57,013 nucleotides of DNA from Pleurotus ostreatus/Saccharomyces cerevisiae fusant (lineage: Eukaryota; Opisthokonta), in the NCBI GenBank assembly GCA_024196135.1, contig JAMQCK010000127.1, forward strand, positions 424-57,436. The letters run 5' to 3'. The position numbers and the translations under genes were made by a program. The notes under the pieces are model-generated. The model made no database searches, was not told the DNA's origin, and saw only the letters and a list, made by a program, of their open reading frames with translations. Shown piece after piece: positions 1 to 14,690 of this stretch (its first letter is position 1; every line of letters starts with the position of its first letter).

Positions 1-37
1 GGGGTGGCGGCGAGGCGAGCGCCGGTCGCTTCGCGCA

Positions 38-110
38 TGTGCGACGATGGCCCTGCGGCGCTCGTGTGCGACGATGGCCCTGCGGCGCTCGTGTGCGACG
101 ATAGCGCTGG
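38..110. repeat. 27-bp tandem repeat in DAHP synthase upstream intron
   Basis: Two identical 27-bp units (38-64, 65-91) beginning TGTGCGACGATGGCC, followed by a degenerate third. Related blocks recur near 178-230. The short frames open here are repeat translations, not genes. Confidence 0.85.
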
Positions 111-470
111 GCGCGGCGGTCGCTGCGCTTGCGACGGGTCGCTGCGCGTGCTGCGACGACGGCGGTCGCCTCGCGCATATGCGACGACGGCCCTGCGGCG
201 CTCGTGTGCGACGACGGCGGTCGCTTCGCCTCGAGTGGCGAGCGGCATGCGCTGCGCCTCGAGCGGCGGCGAGGCGCTCTCGTGTTCCGGGAAGGCTGGC
301 GCTCACCCTCCTCTCTCTTCCCGCTCCCTCGCCCATCTCCCCACCTCCCTCGCCCTTCGCCCCCCTCCCCCCACCCAAACCACCTCGCCCCCCCTCGCAC
401 CATCTCCCCCCCCATCTCCCTTTCACCCCCCCACCCCCGCTAGGGGGTGGCATCCCCCCCAACATACTAA

Positions 471-4976
<4,506 letters not shown>

Positions 4977-5095
4977 GGGATGAGCTGAACGCAGCAGTGA
5001 AAAAGAGCGGCCGAATGCGGCGGTGGAGAAGAGCGGCTGAATGCGGCAGTGAAGAAGAGCAGCTGTACGCGGCAGTGAAGAAGAGAGGAAGCGGT
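4977..5095. repeat. Tandem copies of the final coding segment in the 3' UTR
   Basis: The last exon contains GATGAGCTGAATGCGGCGG near 4917. After the TGA, the same motif recurs at about 4979, 5015, 5038 and 5066, each followed by GTG(A/G)A(G/A)AAGAG-like sequence. The copies have drifted and sit outside the reading frame, so they look like tandem duplication of the gene's own 3' coding end. Confidence 0.8.
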
Positions 5096-5129
5096 TGGGG
5101 GAGGGGAAGGCTGCGCAGTAAACTTCAAA

Positions 5130-7521
5130 CACGAAGGAGAGGTGCGAGAAGAGGAGAAGACTTGTCGAACAGAAAAGAAGTCCTGTCGAAAAAGGCAAAC
5201 AGCAGTCGTGTGTATCGCTTGTATTCTCGCTTGTATCCTTTATCTATTCTCCGTATCGCCAAAGCTCAAATATGTACTTATGCGATGTCTCCTGTTCCGA
5301 GTGTCATCCCACAGCCACATGTGGCGCGATGGGCCTGTACAAGGACACGACGAGATTCATGAGATAACATGAGCCACGTCGCGAGCACGTAAAATCCATC
5401 TACATAGTTGCAATCTCGCCTGCTTACCTTCCTCCTCCTTCGCTTCCTCTCCCTCGTTTGGCACATCTTCGCCTTCGTCGGACGTCGCGCCTCCGCGAGG
5501 TTGAGCTCGAGGGCGTCGCATATGTCGTTCGTCTGGTTTCAAGCTCGTTCGTCTGGTGTTCAAACTTACATAGCGGCGCGTCGTCCATATCGTCCGTGTT
5601 CGGATCTGCGGGGGCGCATGGTGATGTGGCGGACGGATTGGCTGAGTTTCGATGGATTGGCTGAGTTGCTCCAGCGGAACGGGCTCAGTATCCTTGTGGC
5701 ACGGAATCTTGAGGCGCGCGCATTGAGTCATGCTCCTGGCTCGCGTCGAATCTCGAGGCCTCTCGCTCGTGTTGGGTCTTGCGGCTCTGAGGACGCGGAG
5801 TCTGGCGGCTTGTGAACGTCGAGTCTTGCTCATTGAGCCCCTGCTCCAATAGAGCAGTGTGTAAACAACCATGGGCATACATGTTGTACTCGGAATGCGG
5901 AGGTATTGAGAGAAGCGTCGAGGGCGTCGGGAGGAGTGTCGGGAAAGAAGCGACGAGGACCTCGAAAGTTCGGCACCGAAGCTGTCGTGAGCGGGCACAG
6001 ATAGTCGATCGCACGCGAGGCTGCTGGTCGCCTTGATGTCGAAAGCGAGTTTCGACATCGTGAATCGTGCAAGCGAACCTTGCCGTCGACCGAATGTGTC
6101 TCTCCGTCGTGAAAGCGGATGTTGTCTTGACATTTTTGACGTCGTGAAGGGGATCCTTGACGTTGTAGAGTCCGCGGGCCTTGACATCGTAAAAGTGGGC
6201 TGTGAAGAAAGCAAGAGCCAAACGGGGCGAAGCATTGGCCCTTTCCCTGCAAAATTGGAAGGCGCCATCATCAAATTCGGTGTTGAGAACGTCGGAGAGA
6301 AGCTCAAGGACGTCGAATGGAGTTTGAGCACGTCGACGAAGTGAGTCCATGGATGAGTGACTGCTGGACAATGTTGGCGAGTAATTAAAGTTATCGATAC
6401 AGATTTTTTTAATCTTGATGTTACCGAGAAGATGTAATTGGGATTGACGCGATTGACTTCAGTAGCGGTGACGGATGGAAGTCGAACGCTAGCGGAGGAG
6501 TGGCGTTGACGAAGGAGGCATAGGCGAGCAGTTGGCTCCCACCACGACAATCGCAAGCCACTACTTTGAGGTAGAGAAAAGAGTTGATGAGAAAGGAGAG
6601 AAGAAAACGCGGTCGCAAGTCGTGAGATGGGTTAAAAGAAAGGGAAGAAGGGAAACGGTGATGACGCGAAGGCCCTGCCCTTATGTATCCCGCCCGGCCC
6701 GAGCACCGTGATCACGGGATCGACACGAGGGCAAGGCGCAAACAAACACGTTAGTGCGAACGACTGCGCTAGGAGGTGTCAGCTCAAACTCGCCCGTGTA
6801 ATGCAGTTCTGTGTCACCACGCATTGCATCCAACATTTGCAGCGTCTCATTCTGGAAGGGAATTCCTCTCAGCAGAGTTCTACAACATATGAACTTCCCG
6901 ATAATTGCCTCATCCGCTCTTCTGTTGCCTGGTTACATGTACCTTAGAGACTTTGAGTTACTTTAGATATATACTATGGCTTCTTTGCATCGACGGGAGC
7001 ACGGGCGCTCGATCTGTCCCGAAAAGAAAGGACGTAAAGAAAAATAGGAAAACGCCCACAGGAGGACGTCAATAGCGTGGCTTTCAAAGTTCAGAAATCT
7101 ACATTTACAAGCAGCACTCTATATTTGAGCTTTTGGAGGAATCCCATGAAGTTTATGGAGCCCTGACCTTGCCGCACGAGCAAGGTCTTCGCCGACCAGC
7201 GCTTTCTACAAGCCACTATATACGGTCAGATGTACAAGATGCAAGAACTAGGGATAAGCCAGGTTCAGTTAGCAGCATACTGCTGGTATGCAGCTCGGAG
7301 TGAGGGAGATCCTTCAAAGTTCGAGAGAAGATCGTCAGGCACGCTGCAAAGTGTAGGTCCACCACCACGCGGACGAACGTCATTACCCGAAACAGCAGCT
7401 CACTGTAACAGCGCCACGTGCGCAAACTCCCACCCAGCGTGCGCGGATTACGCCTGCGTGACCGCCTGACCTCCCCCGCCCGTGACGCGCGCTGCCTGCA
7501 TTCTCCAAGTCTTGAACCACC
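5130..7521. other. Long stretch with no convincing gene
   Basis: No recognisable protein or splice chain was found. The minus strand has a 399-codon open frame (6556-5357) with overlapping open frames on the same strand (6371-5685 and 6252-5830). It is rich in Ser, Arg, Pro and Thr, resembles nothing I know, and crosses a repetitive block of TTGACATCGTGAA-like words (about 6050-6190), so I treat it as unproven. 6035-6059 is a 10-bp perfect inverted repeat with a 5-nt spacer. The segment next to 7522 must hold the promoter of the GTPase gene. Confidence 0.5.
6035..6059. repeat. Perfect inverted repeat, 10-bp arms
   Basis: GATGTCGAAA at 6035-6044 and its reverse complement at 6050-6059 flank GCGAG. 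A stable hairpin or a palindromic protein site is possible. Confidence 0.85.
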
Positions 7522-8757
7522 ATGGCCCCCTCCGCCGACTCCCTCAAGAAGCGCAAGATCGCCGTGCTCGGGTCCCGCTCAGTCGGTGAGCAGCCTGCGC
7601 CCCCCTCCCTCCCACACGACACAGCTGACGGCTTCCCCGCGTTTCCCGCGTGCCCCGTACCCGTATGCGTGCCTCGTTCGCTCCCTCCCTCCCTCGCTCG
7701 CGTGATGGGTCTGTTCGGCGCGCAGGCAAGTCGTCGCTGGTGCGGCAGTTCATCGAGAACGAGTTCCAGGAGTCGTACTACCCGACCATCGAGAGCTCGC
7801 ACACGAAGACGGTGAAACACAATGGCACGGAATATCAGCTCTCTATAATCGACACTGCTGGTCAGGTGTGTCTCAGAGCGCGTCCCCCGGAATGCATGCG
7901 CTGACACCGCGCGCTCGTGTAGGACGAATACTCGCCGCTGAACTCCCAACATGCGGTGCGTACGCCTCCCTTGCGCACGTCGTATGCCTCTTGGGCAACC
8001 CCTCACCTGCCTTCGTTCCCCCTTCCCCATTGCAGATTGGCATCCATGGATACGTGCTCGTCTACTCCATCACCTCGAAGAACTCGCTGGAGATGGTGAG
8101 GATCGTCCACGAGAAGATAATCGATTTTTGCGGCGTCACCGACATCCCATGTGTGATCGTAGGCTCCAAGAGCGATCTTGCGCAAAGGTGCATATCATAT
8201 TTATTCTCTTCGACGTCTCGCACGCAACCACATCCTCCTCTTCGCCTCCCTCTCACGAAGGAGTGCGTACGAATGCTCACATCACTCTTAGCCGCCAGGT
8301 AGACGCCGTCGAGGGCGAGAAGGTCGCACACGAACACAACGCCGCGTGGGTAGAAACGAGCGCGAAGAATAATGTCAACGTTGGTGAGTACATAATCTTC
8401 ATCTCAGGTGATCGTGCCACCTCCTTCTTTACGACTGTGCCTCCCTGATACCGCATGCATATGTTGTTCTTTGACCTGCCCCTTCCCTTGAACATATTCT
8501 ACCCTTTGGCACCTCCATCCCTCCCTTCAGCCCTACCGTCCTGCCCCCCCACACCCCAGCCCCAGCCGACGCGGGTCTCTTTTACCCGCTAACCGTCCTC
8601 TCTACCGTCCTTCTCACCTCGTGCTGACCTCGTACTCCCTATCGCCCTGCTGACCCCGCCCGCAGACAAAGTGTTTGATCTCTGCCTAGCCGAGATCGAA
8701 AAGCGGACCTCGCCCTCGCAGTCAGAGCCGCCAGCGAAATCCTGCACTGTTATGTAA
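7522..8757 (+). CDS. rhb1: Rheb-type small GTPase
   Basis: Ras-superfamily GTPase of the Rheb branch, known in fungi and animals as a TORC1 activator and nutrient regulator acting on endomembranes. Six exons: 7522-7585, 7726-7865, 7923-7955, 8036-8187, 8292-8383 and 8666-8757, giving 190 residues. Visible motifs are the P-loop GSRSVGKSS, with the Arg after the first Gly-X that marks Rheb rather than Ras; switch I PTIESS; DTAGQDEYSPL; HGYVLVYS; and ETSAK. The C-terminus is CTVM, a CaaX box for farnesylation. The guanine-specificity motif reads GSKSDL where the family has GNKxDL, so the usual Asn is Ser. The start is the first ATG and opens straight into a Lys/Arg-rich lead as in other Rhebs. 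Symbol given by homology to fission yeast. Confidence 0.94.
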
Positions 8758-10518
8758 TCGCGCGCATCCGAGAACCCCTCGACGCGGTACCCTATACATC
8801 CAACCACGCAACCTCGCATTCACACCCGCTCGCATCGCATCCACCCTCTACCGCTCGCATTCACCCTCGAATTCTTCATGAGACTCGACCCCCGCATCCC
8901 TCTTCGATTCGCGTCGTCCCCTCTTCGACCCGCATCGTCCCCACTTCGATCGCAACCGCCATTCACCGTACTTACGAATAAATGTTTAATCCTTGTTCCT
9001 CTTTCCTTCTCTTCCTGCATCTTTTCTCTTCCTTATCTATCCCCTAGACTTTTTTACGGCCAGTTTACTGTGTTTACAGCCGGCTTACACCGCGCCTTAT
9101 GGCCGATTCACTGTGATTACGGCCGACTTACATCGCGCGTTACTGTCGGCCTACTTAGCGTCCGCGACCCTGTTTTCTCGGCCGGCTACAGTATACATAG
9201 ACATCGCCCTGCTCGGGTCGTCACGCTTCCTGTGCAGCGATGCACGCACGGCAGCCTTTTGTATCAAACCCCGCCTGGTGCATTCCCCGGGCGGGGTCTA
9301 CCTAGTGTATGTATTGTACAGTACTGGCAATGTACTGTCTCCCACCGGCTGCGGTATAGGCCTACCTAGCGCTTTCAGATACCGTGCAACTCGCTCGCAT
9401 AATCCACTCGTGGCCCTCGGCTTGGTACAAGGCGCTGCCGACATGAAAATATGTGAGAACCAGTGCGCGGGGAAACTGCAGGCTCGTCCCCGGCTACAGT
9501 CACGCGGTATTTTTGTCCACATAAGAGTCCTTAAAACCCTCCTTCCGTCGGCCAAAGAATACGCAAGTTCAACTTTGGTTGGCATGTGTTTATCCCAGTC
9601 ACACCACGTGGGTCTTCAACCGTTTCGTGACAAACGTCCTGCTTTCCTCCCTCGCTCATCCCAGCGTCGATGCCAAGTTTCTCCGTCCTGTCACCCCTCG
9701 CGATCCGTTCCCTGCGCTCTGCCACCCCCTGGCTGACATCCTCAGTAGTGACGCAGCGGACTCAATGAGCTCAATAATTCCAGGTCCCGGTTGGCAGCAA
9801 CGGGAGACCAATCGGCGTTCCTGCTCAAGGAACGCGGTGAATGAACGCGGTTGATAATGGATCCCACGTGGCGTCGTCCTGCCAACTTCCTTTCTCTGTC
9901 AATTGCAACCCGTGGTTACACCGAGAAACAAGGCACCCTTGCGGCCAGAAACGGTGGGAATCCCTCGAGACGGTGGGAGTTTTCATGTTCGTCCATTCAA
10001 GCCCAGACCGCCTCGCCGCGGAGAAGTGTCTGGAAGTGCGCGCCTCCCTGGTCGATCCCGCACGCTCGTCGCACTCGGGATCTCGCACACGGCGCGCTCA
10101 TCAAGCGTTCCCATCCGACCGCTGAGCTCCGTGCGCTTTCATTCGCTGCCGCAACCTCTGCACGTCCGCCGCTCGGACGCACCGCGCTCGGCCCGGCACC
10201 AGGAGAGGCATTTGAGCGCGAGGCCGCCGTTGGAAATCAACCCATCATGCTCGTTGCCAGCCGCGCGCATATGGCCCACTCAGCATCGACCGCCCCGGGC
10301 CTGACGAGGCACTATATAAGCCGGGCGTGCGCTCGACCAGTCCTCACCAATCGTCACCCCTCTCTCGTTCCCCCCACTTTCGTTTTCCCGGCTCTCTCGT
10401 TACCTCCCGGCCCAGCGCTCTCTGTGTCTTTCCCTGTATACAGCACGTCCTCTCGGAAGCTCAAGCAGCAGCCTCTGTTTTTGATCACTACACGCCCCTC
10501 TTCTGAATCACTTGCACT
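8758..10518. other. Intergenic, repeats and AA9 promoter
   Basis: Holds the Rheb 3' UTR (AATAAA at 8977-8982), a diverged repeat of GGCCGA(C/T)TTACA-like units (about 9054-9165), and the upstream region of the LPMO gene with a TATA box. Several open frames exist on both strands, but none has recognisable protein features or a splice chain. Confidence 0.6.
10312..10320 (+). promoter_or_regulatory. TATA box of the AA9 gene
   Basis: CTATATAAG lies about 200 nt upstream of the LPMO start codon and is followed by a C/T-rich tract (about 10365-10440) typical of strong, inducible fungal promoters. Confidence 0.6.
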
Positions 10519-11873
10519 ATGAAGTACTCTTTGATTGCTCCTCTCCTTGCCAGCGCCTTCATTGGCTCTGTCTCGGCGCACACACGTGTCTTCTCCCTTT
10601 GGGTCGATGGCGTTGACCAGGGTGAGATTCCATAGCGTCTCGCTGGCTAAGAGCAAGCGCTGACAGTACGGTCTAGGTGAGGGTGGAGGTGTCTACATTC
10701 GCCAGCCCCCCAGCAACAGCCCGGTCAAGGACTTGACCAGTGCTGATGTTGCCTGCAACGTCAACAACGTCGCGGTCCCCCAGAAGGTCTCCGTCAACGC
10801 CGGCTCCACCGTCAGCACTGAGTGGTTCCACAACACTCGGTAAGTGACTTCCTACGTTCGTCTTGTTCATCGCTTACCTTGCAATTAGTGGCGACGACAT
10901 CATCGACGCCTCGCACAAGGGGCCCATCGTCGCCTACCTCGCGCCCCTCGAGTCCAACGGCGAGGGTAACGTGTGGGTCAAGATCGGCGAGATGGGCTAC
11001 GAGAACGGCCAGTGGGCGGTCGAGAAGCTCATCGCCGACGGCGGCAAGTTCGACTTCACGATCCCCTCCTCCGTCGCGCCCGGCGACTACCTCTTCCGCG
11101 CGGAGATCCTCGCGCTGCACGAGGCGGACGGCCTCGCGTCGAACTCGGCGCGCGGCATCCAGCTCTACCCGAGCTGCTCGCAGATCACGGTCGCCACTGG
11201 TGGCAGCACGACGCTCCCCGCGGGCGTCGCGTTCCCGGGCGCGTACACGGACACGACGCCGGGCATTCAGTTCAACATCTATGGCACTGATGCGTCGACG
11301 TATGTGATCCCGGGCCCAGCGGTGTGGGATGGCTCGGCGAACTACGATACGGCGCAGGAGGGTAGCTCGTCGGGTGGTGCGGCGACTTCGGCCGCTGCCT
11401 CCACCTCTGCTGCTGCCACGTCTGCCGCTGCCTCGACCTCCGCGGCTGCGACCTCCGCCCCTGCCACGTCCGCTGCCCAGTCGTCCGCCCCTGCCGCTTC
11501 CTCTGCCCCCGCCACCTCCGCCGCCGCTTCCTCCGCGCCCGCCGAGCCCTCGTCCAGCGCTGCCCCCGCGGAGCCGTCCACCAGCGCCGCTGCCACTTCT
11601 GCCGCACCATCGACCTCCGCCGCGCCCACGACCTCCGCTGCCGCCTCCACCTCCGCTGCCGCCACCTCCGCCCCCGCCGCGTCTGCGCCCGCGACCGGCG
11701 ACGCCAACGTCTGCATGAACGAGTACAACCAGTGCATCGCCAAGTCGCAGCCGAACCCCGACTGGACCGGCTGCGGCGCGACGCGCGACACCTGCCTGAG
11801 CACCGCTCGGTACAACACCAACATGGCCGCCCGCGCCAAGCGCGACGGCAAGTTCGGGCGTCTTTTGCTGTAA
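10519..11873 (+). CDS. AA9 lytic polysaccharide monooxygenase with Ala/Ser linker and Cys-rich tail
   Basis: Secreted copper enzyme that cleaves cellulose oxidatively. Exons 10519-10621, 10677-10839 and 10889-11873 give 416 residues. The signal peptide ends SVSA and the mature protein begins with His, as the histidine brace requires. The second brace histidine lies in ASHKGP. The outer-sphere His, Gln and axial Tyr are seen in ALHEAD and GIQLYPSC. The catalytic domain ends near residue 235. It is followed by roughly 100 residues of almost pure Ala/Ser/Thr/Pro, certainly O-glycosylated linker, and then a small four-Cys module ([10 protein letters not shown], then GCGATRDTC) like the X282-type tails described on some basidiomycete AA9s. 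There is no CBM1. A GTGAGT...TTTAG intron probably sits in the 3' UTR (about 11875-11935), just after the TAA. Confidence 0.95.
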
Positions 11874-12583
11874 AGTGAGTTTCTTGCGGGGCGTCCTCTT
11901 GTTGCATGACCGCAAAGCTGACAACCGTCCTTTAGCGATCCCCAGCTAGCTGCGGGATCCCTTGAGTCCCCGCGCTCTTCGGCTAGTCCTGAGCGCGCTT
12001 GCATTCTGCCCGCGCCTCTGTCTTGATGACGTTCCGCGGGAGATGCGAATTTTCTTCAGAGCCGTGCTTATTTTCCTGTACACATCTTGATTCGAGATCC
12101 GCCGCTGGTATATAGTAACGAGAATCCATCTTTCTGCCTGCCACAATTGCATGTGTGATGAGTGACTTCCCAGTCCCAGATCAGAAAACTATGCGGGTAT
12201 TCGACGCGATTTGTATTCCAATGAGAGGTAATTGAGAGCTTAGAGCACTGTGCAGTCCCTTTTCCTTGAATCCCGTTGCCGACTCTTCTTCATTCACTTC
12301 ATATCATCTCCGCCTTCGCAGCGGCACACGCTGTTTTCCAGCCCAGCGGTGCAATTAGCAAGCTACCCTCTATCCCTCGGGGAGCAAGCACGTATATGAA
12401 CGAGGGGGACGTATGGTCGTGCACGGTAGTCGCGCAGGGACCGCAAGGAAAGATTGGGATCACAAACCGCGAAGACCTGGCTCAGTTCAGTCAGTGGGCG
12501 GTGCACCTCACACCCTACCCAATCGAGCAAAATCGCAATCGTCCCCGCGCACCGGGTCCATTACTGACTACTTCCAGCCATTA
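11874..12583. other. Convergent 3' region between AA9 and LCL3 genes
   Basis: Contains the terminators of two convergent genes. A plus-strand frame (12276-12950) overlaps the last LCL3 exons antisense and shows no protein-family features, so it was not called. Confidence 0.6.
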
Positions 12584-14010
12584 CTACTTCCGACCAAACA
12601 GGCGCCGTAACCAACCCCTCTTCTGCTCCTTCTCCGCGCGCGCCTTCGGGGGCGGCTCACCGCCGTCTGCTGCTTGGGCGTACCTAGGAAGGGGTTCAGC
12701 ATGCGCGTTGACTGTCGTGAGGATGCTGAGCGCAAACACCGACTCACCTCCTCTTATACTCCGCCGGCGTCTCCCCGCGCACACCCTTCGCCCAGATCCC
12801 CCGCCGCGCGTCCTTCGCTTCTTGCTCGATTTGCTTGTACCGTTCGACGCCACCTTCACCATATTCTGCGCCGTGCTGCACGTACGTCGTCGCCCAGCCC
12901 TTGCGGAGCATGTCCTCGGCGAGGTTGGGCCCGCGGAAAAGGGTAGCTAGGGAGATGAGAGGATTAGGTCATTGACGTTCAAGGGGATAGTGTTGCGAGC
13001 TGAACAGGGAGAAGAAGGAAACTTGCATGCAAGAGAACGAGAATGTGCACGGAAGAAAACGGAAGCGTACCTGGAAGGAACCGAGGCGCGAGGCGGACGT
13101 GCGAGACCACCCGCCCATACTGGTCGCGCCGAATAAGCTGACAGAAGACAGTCCTGCCAAGAATGCGGTCGCGGAGGTAGGCGAGGGCTTCTTGGGCGTA
13201 GGGCTGCGCGGGACGGCCGAAGTGGGCGTTCTAGGTGGGGTATTGAATACGCGAATATTAAATACGAGTCATGAGCGAGAGGGATGCGAGAAAAGGAAGA
13301 AGGATGGCGAGAAGTAGATCATACCTCAGGCGCGTCTATCCCAGCGATGCGGACGTGGATCGTTTGGTCTTTCAGCTCTGCTGAGGTTTTAGCGACCCAT
13401 TATGCTTATAACGGTATCGCAGGAAGTACCCTTGGTGAGCGTTGGCACACGACGGAACTTGAGAGGCCATCGCCAACCGATACCTGGCGTATGGTAAAAG
13501 CGGAAGTTATCGTTATCGCCGACGCTTGACCATGCGTGAGCCATAATCAAGCGAAGATATAAAAGACCAGAGGTCCATCGCACTGCTTGAAGCGCGGGGT
13601 AGAGAGACAGGTCGGCACTTACCTCGTCACTCGCCCTTTGATCCAGCGCTTGCGCGCAAGGTGATTTGGAGACACCCATTCTGCGTTGGGTATGCGCCTG
13701 GAGCCCAGAGTAGATGGTACACTCAGTCCACGTACGCCTTCATGAGAAGCATTGGACCAACCGAAAGTAGCGTTTATGGATGAAGTAGCTCGCGGCTAGA
13801 GAAAGAGACCCTGCGGCAAAGGCAGCAACCGAATAGTACTCTGGCGGTATCTCTCCTGCCAGTGCTACAAGCTCCTGCGAGGTATTATTGACAAGCAATA
13901 TCTTGTTGGTAAACATCCACACAAACCTTGGCTTTCGTGGCAATATCCTTCCCGCTGTCCTTGTCATTCGAAGAGTCATCTGCGCTCGCTGGCCATGGTA
14001 TGAGCGGCAT
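12584..14010 (-). CDS. LCL3: Lcl3-type membrane-anchored staphylococcal-nuclease-fold endonuclease
   Basis: Thermonuclease-fold protein, known in yeasts as mitochondrial or membrane-anchored Lcl3. Eight exons read downwards: 14010-13927, 13874-13762, 13697-13623, 13524-13430, 13377-13325, 13230-13071, 12946-12748 and 12683-12584, giving 292 residues. One membrane segment ([20 protein letters not shown], residues about 40-60) is followed by the family motifs [71 protein letters not shown] and ETPAEYKR. The three catalytic positions known from staphylococcal nuclease (Arg, Glu, Arg) match the Arg of VRIAG, the Glu of AQEAL and the Arg of DQYGR, so it is probably active. The tail is basic ([10 protein letters not shown]). 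The start [12 protein letters not shown] resembles the N-terminus of other fungal Lcl3 proteins. The first intron donor in the membrane exon is GTTGGT. Confidence 0.92.
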
Positions 14011-14690
14011 GAAAAAGAGGGTATGCTGTGTTTGAGCGCCCTGAGTGCCCCTGGACGCGAGTATAGCACAGAAGAGTAAGCCTGGTGACGGTCAATCACA
14101 AGAGGCGCGCCTTGCCAAACGCGGGTTCGCAAGGCTCCCACGTGGTCTCGTGCACCGCCGGCCATTGCCGCGCCATTGTTCTTCTTTAGGACTGTCCTTT
14201 GCGCACCGGTAGTGTGTTTCTGAGGTCCTCGGTTGGAGTATGGCATGGCCTATCTTGCCAATTGCAAGGTCTTGCATCATCCCCCGCAGCATCTGAACAG
14301 ACTTCCGGTTTCGGTACAACCGACGCAGCCTTCGTTTGTTCAGCCTGCACACGTCTGCAAGGAGACCAGCTCGAATAGTATCATTGTAAAGGCAGTATTG
14401 TATGTAAAGTCCTATCGGGATAGTCTATCGTGTGTGAATGTCCGTTCTAGCAAACAAGAACGTCGAGCAAAGTATATCCCTGCCAAAGCACTGACGCGCA
14501 GGGCTTTCCTCGACAGAAGCCACATCTATGTGTGGAACTGGAAGCAGTTATTGCAGAAGCCCTGCGGCTTGAAAGGATTTTGCTTGAACTGGTCGCATCC
14601 TACTTTCCCTGGCGAGATCGCGTCCAGGTCGTACGCGCTTTCGAAGGGCGAGACGTCGTAGTCGTGGCCGCTATCGATTCGTCAGCACGG
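14011..14690. other. Intergenic, LCL3 promoter and BAR-gene 3' end
   Basis: Lies between two minus-strand genes. Short open frames are present on both strands, but no motif or RNA gene was recognised. Confidence 0.5.

Noticed and set aside
10812..11924. 370-codon minus-strand frame rich in Arg and Gly
   Set aside because: Antisense shadow of the GC-rich Ala/Ser/Thr linker of the AA9 gene.
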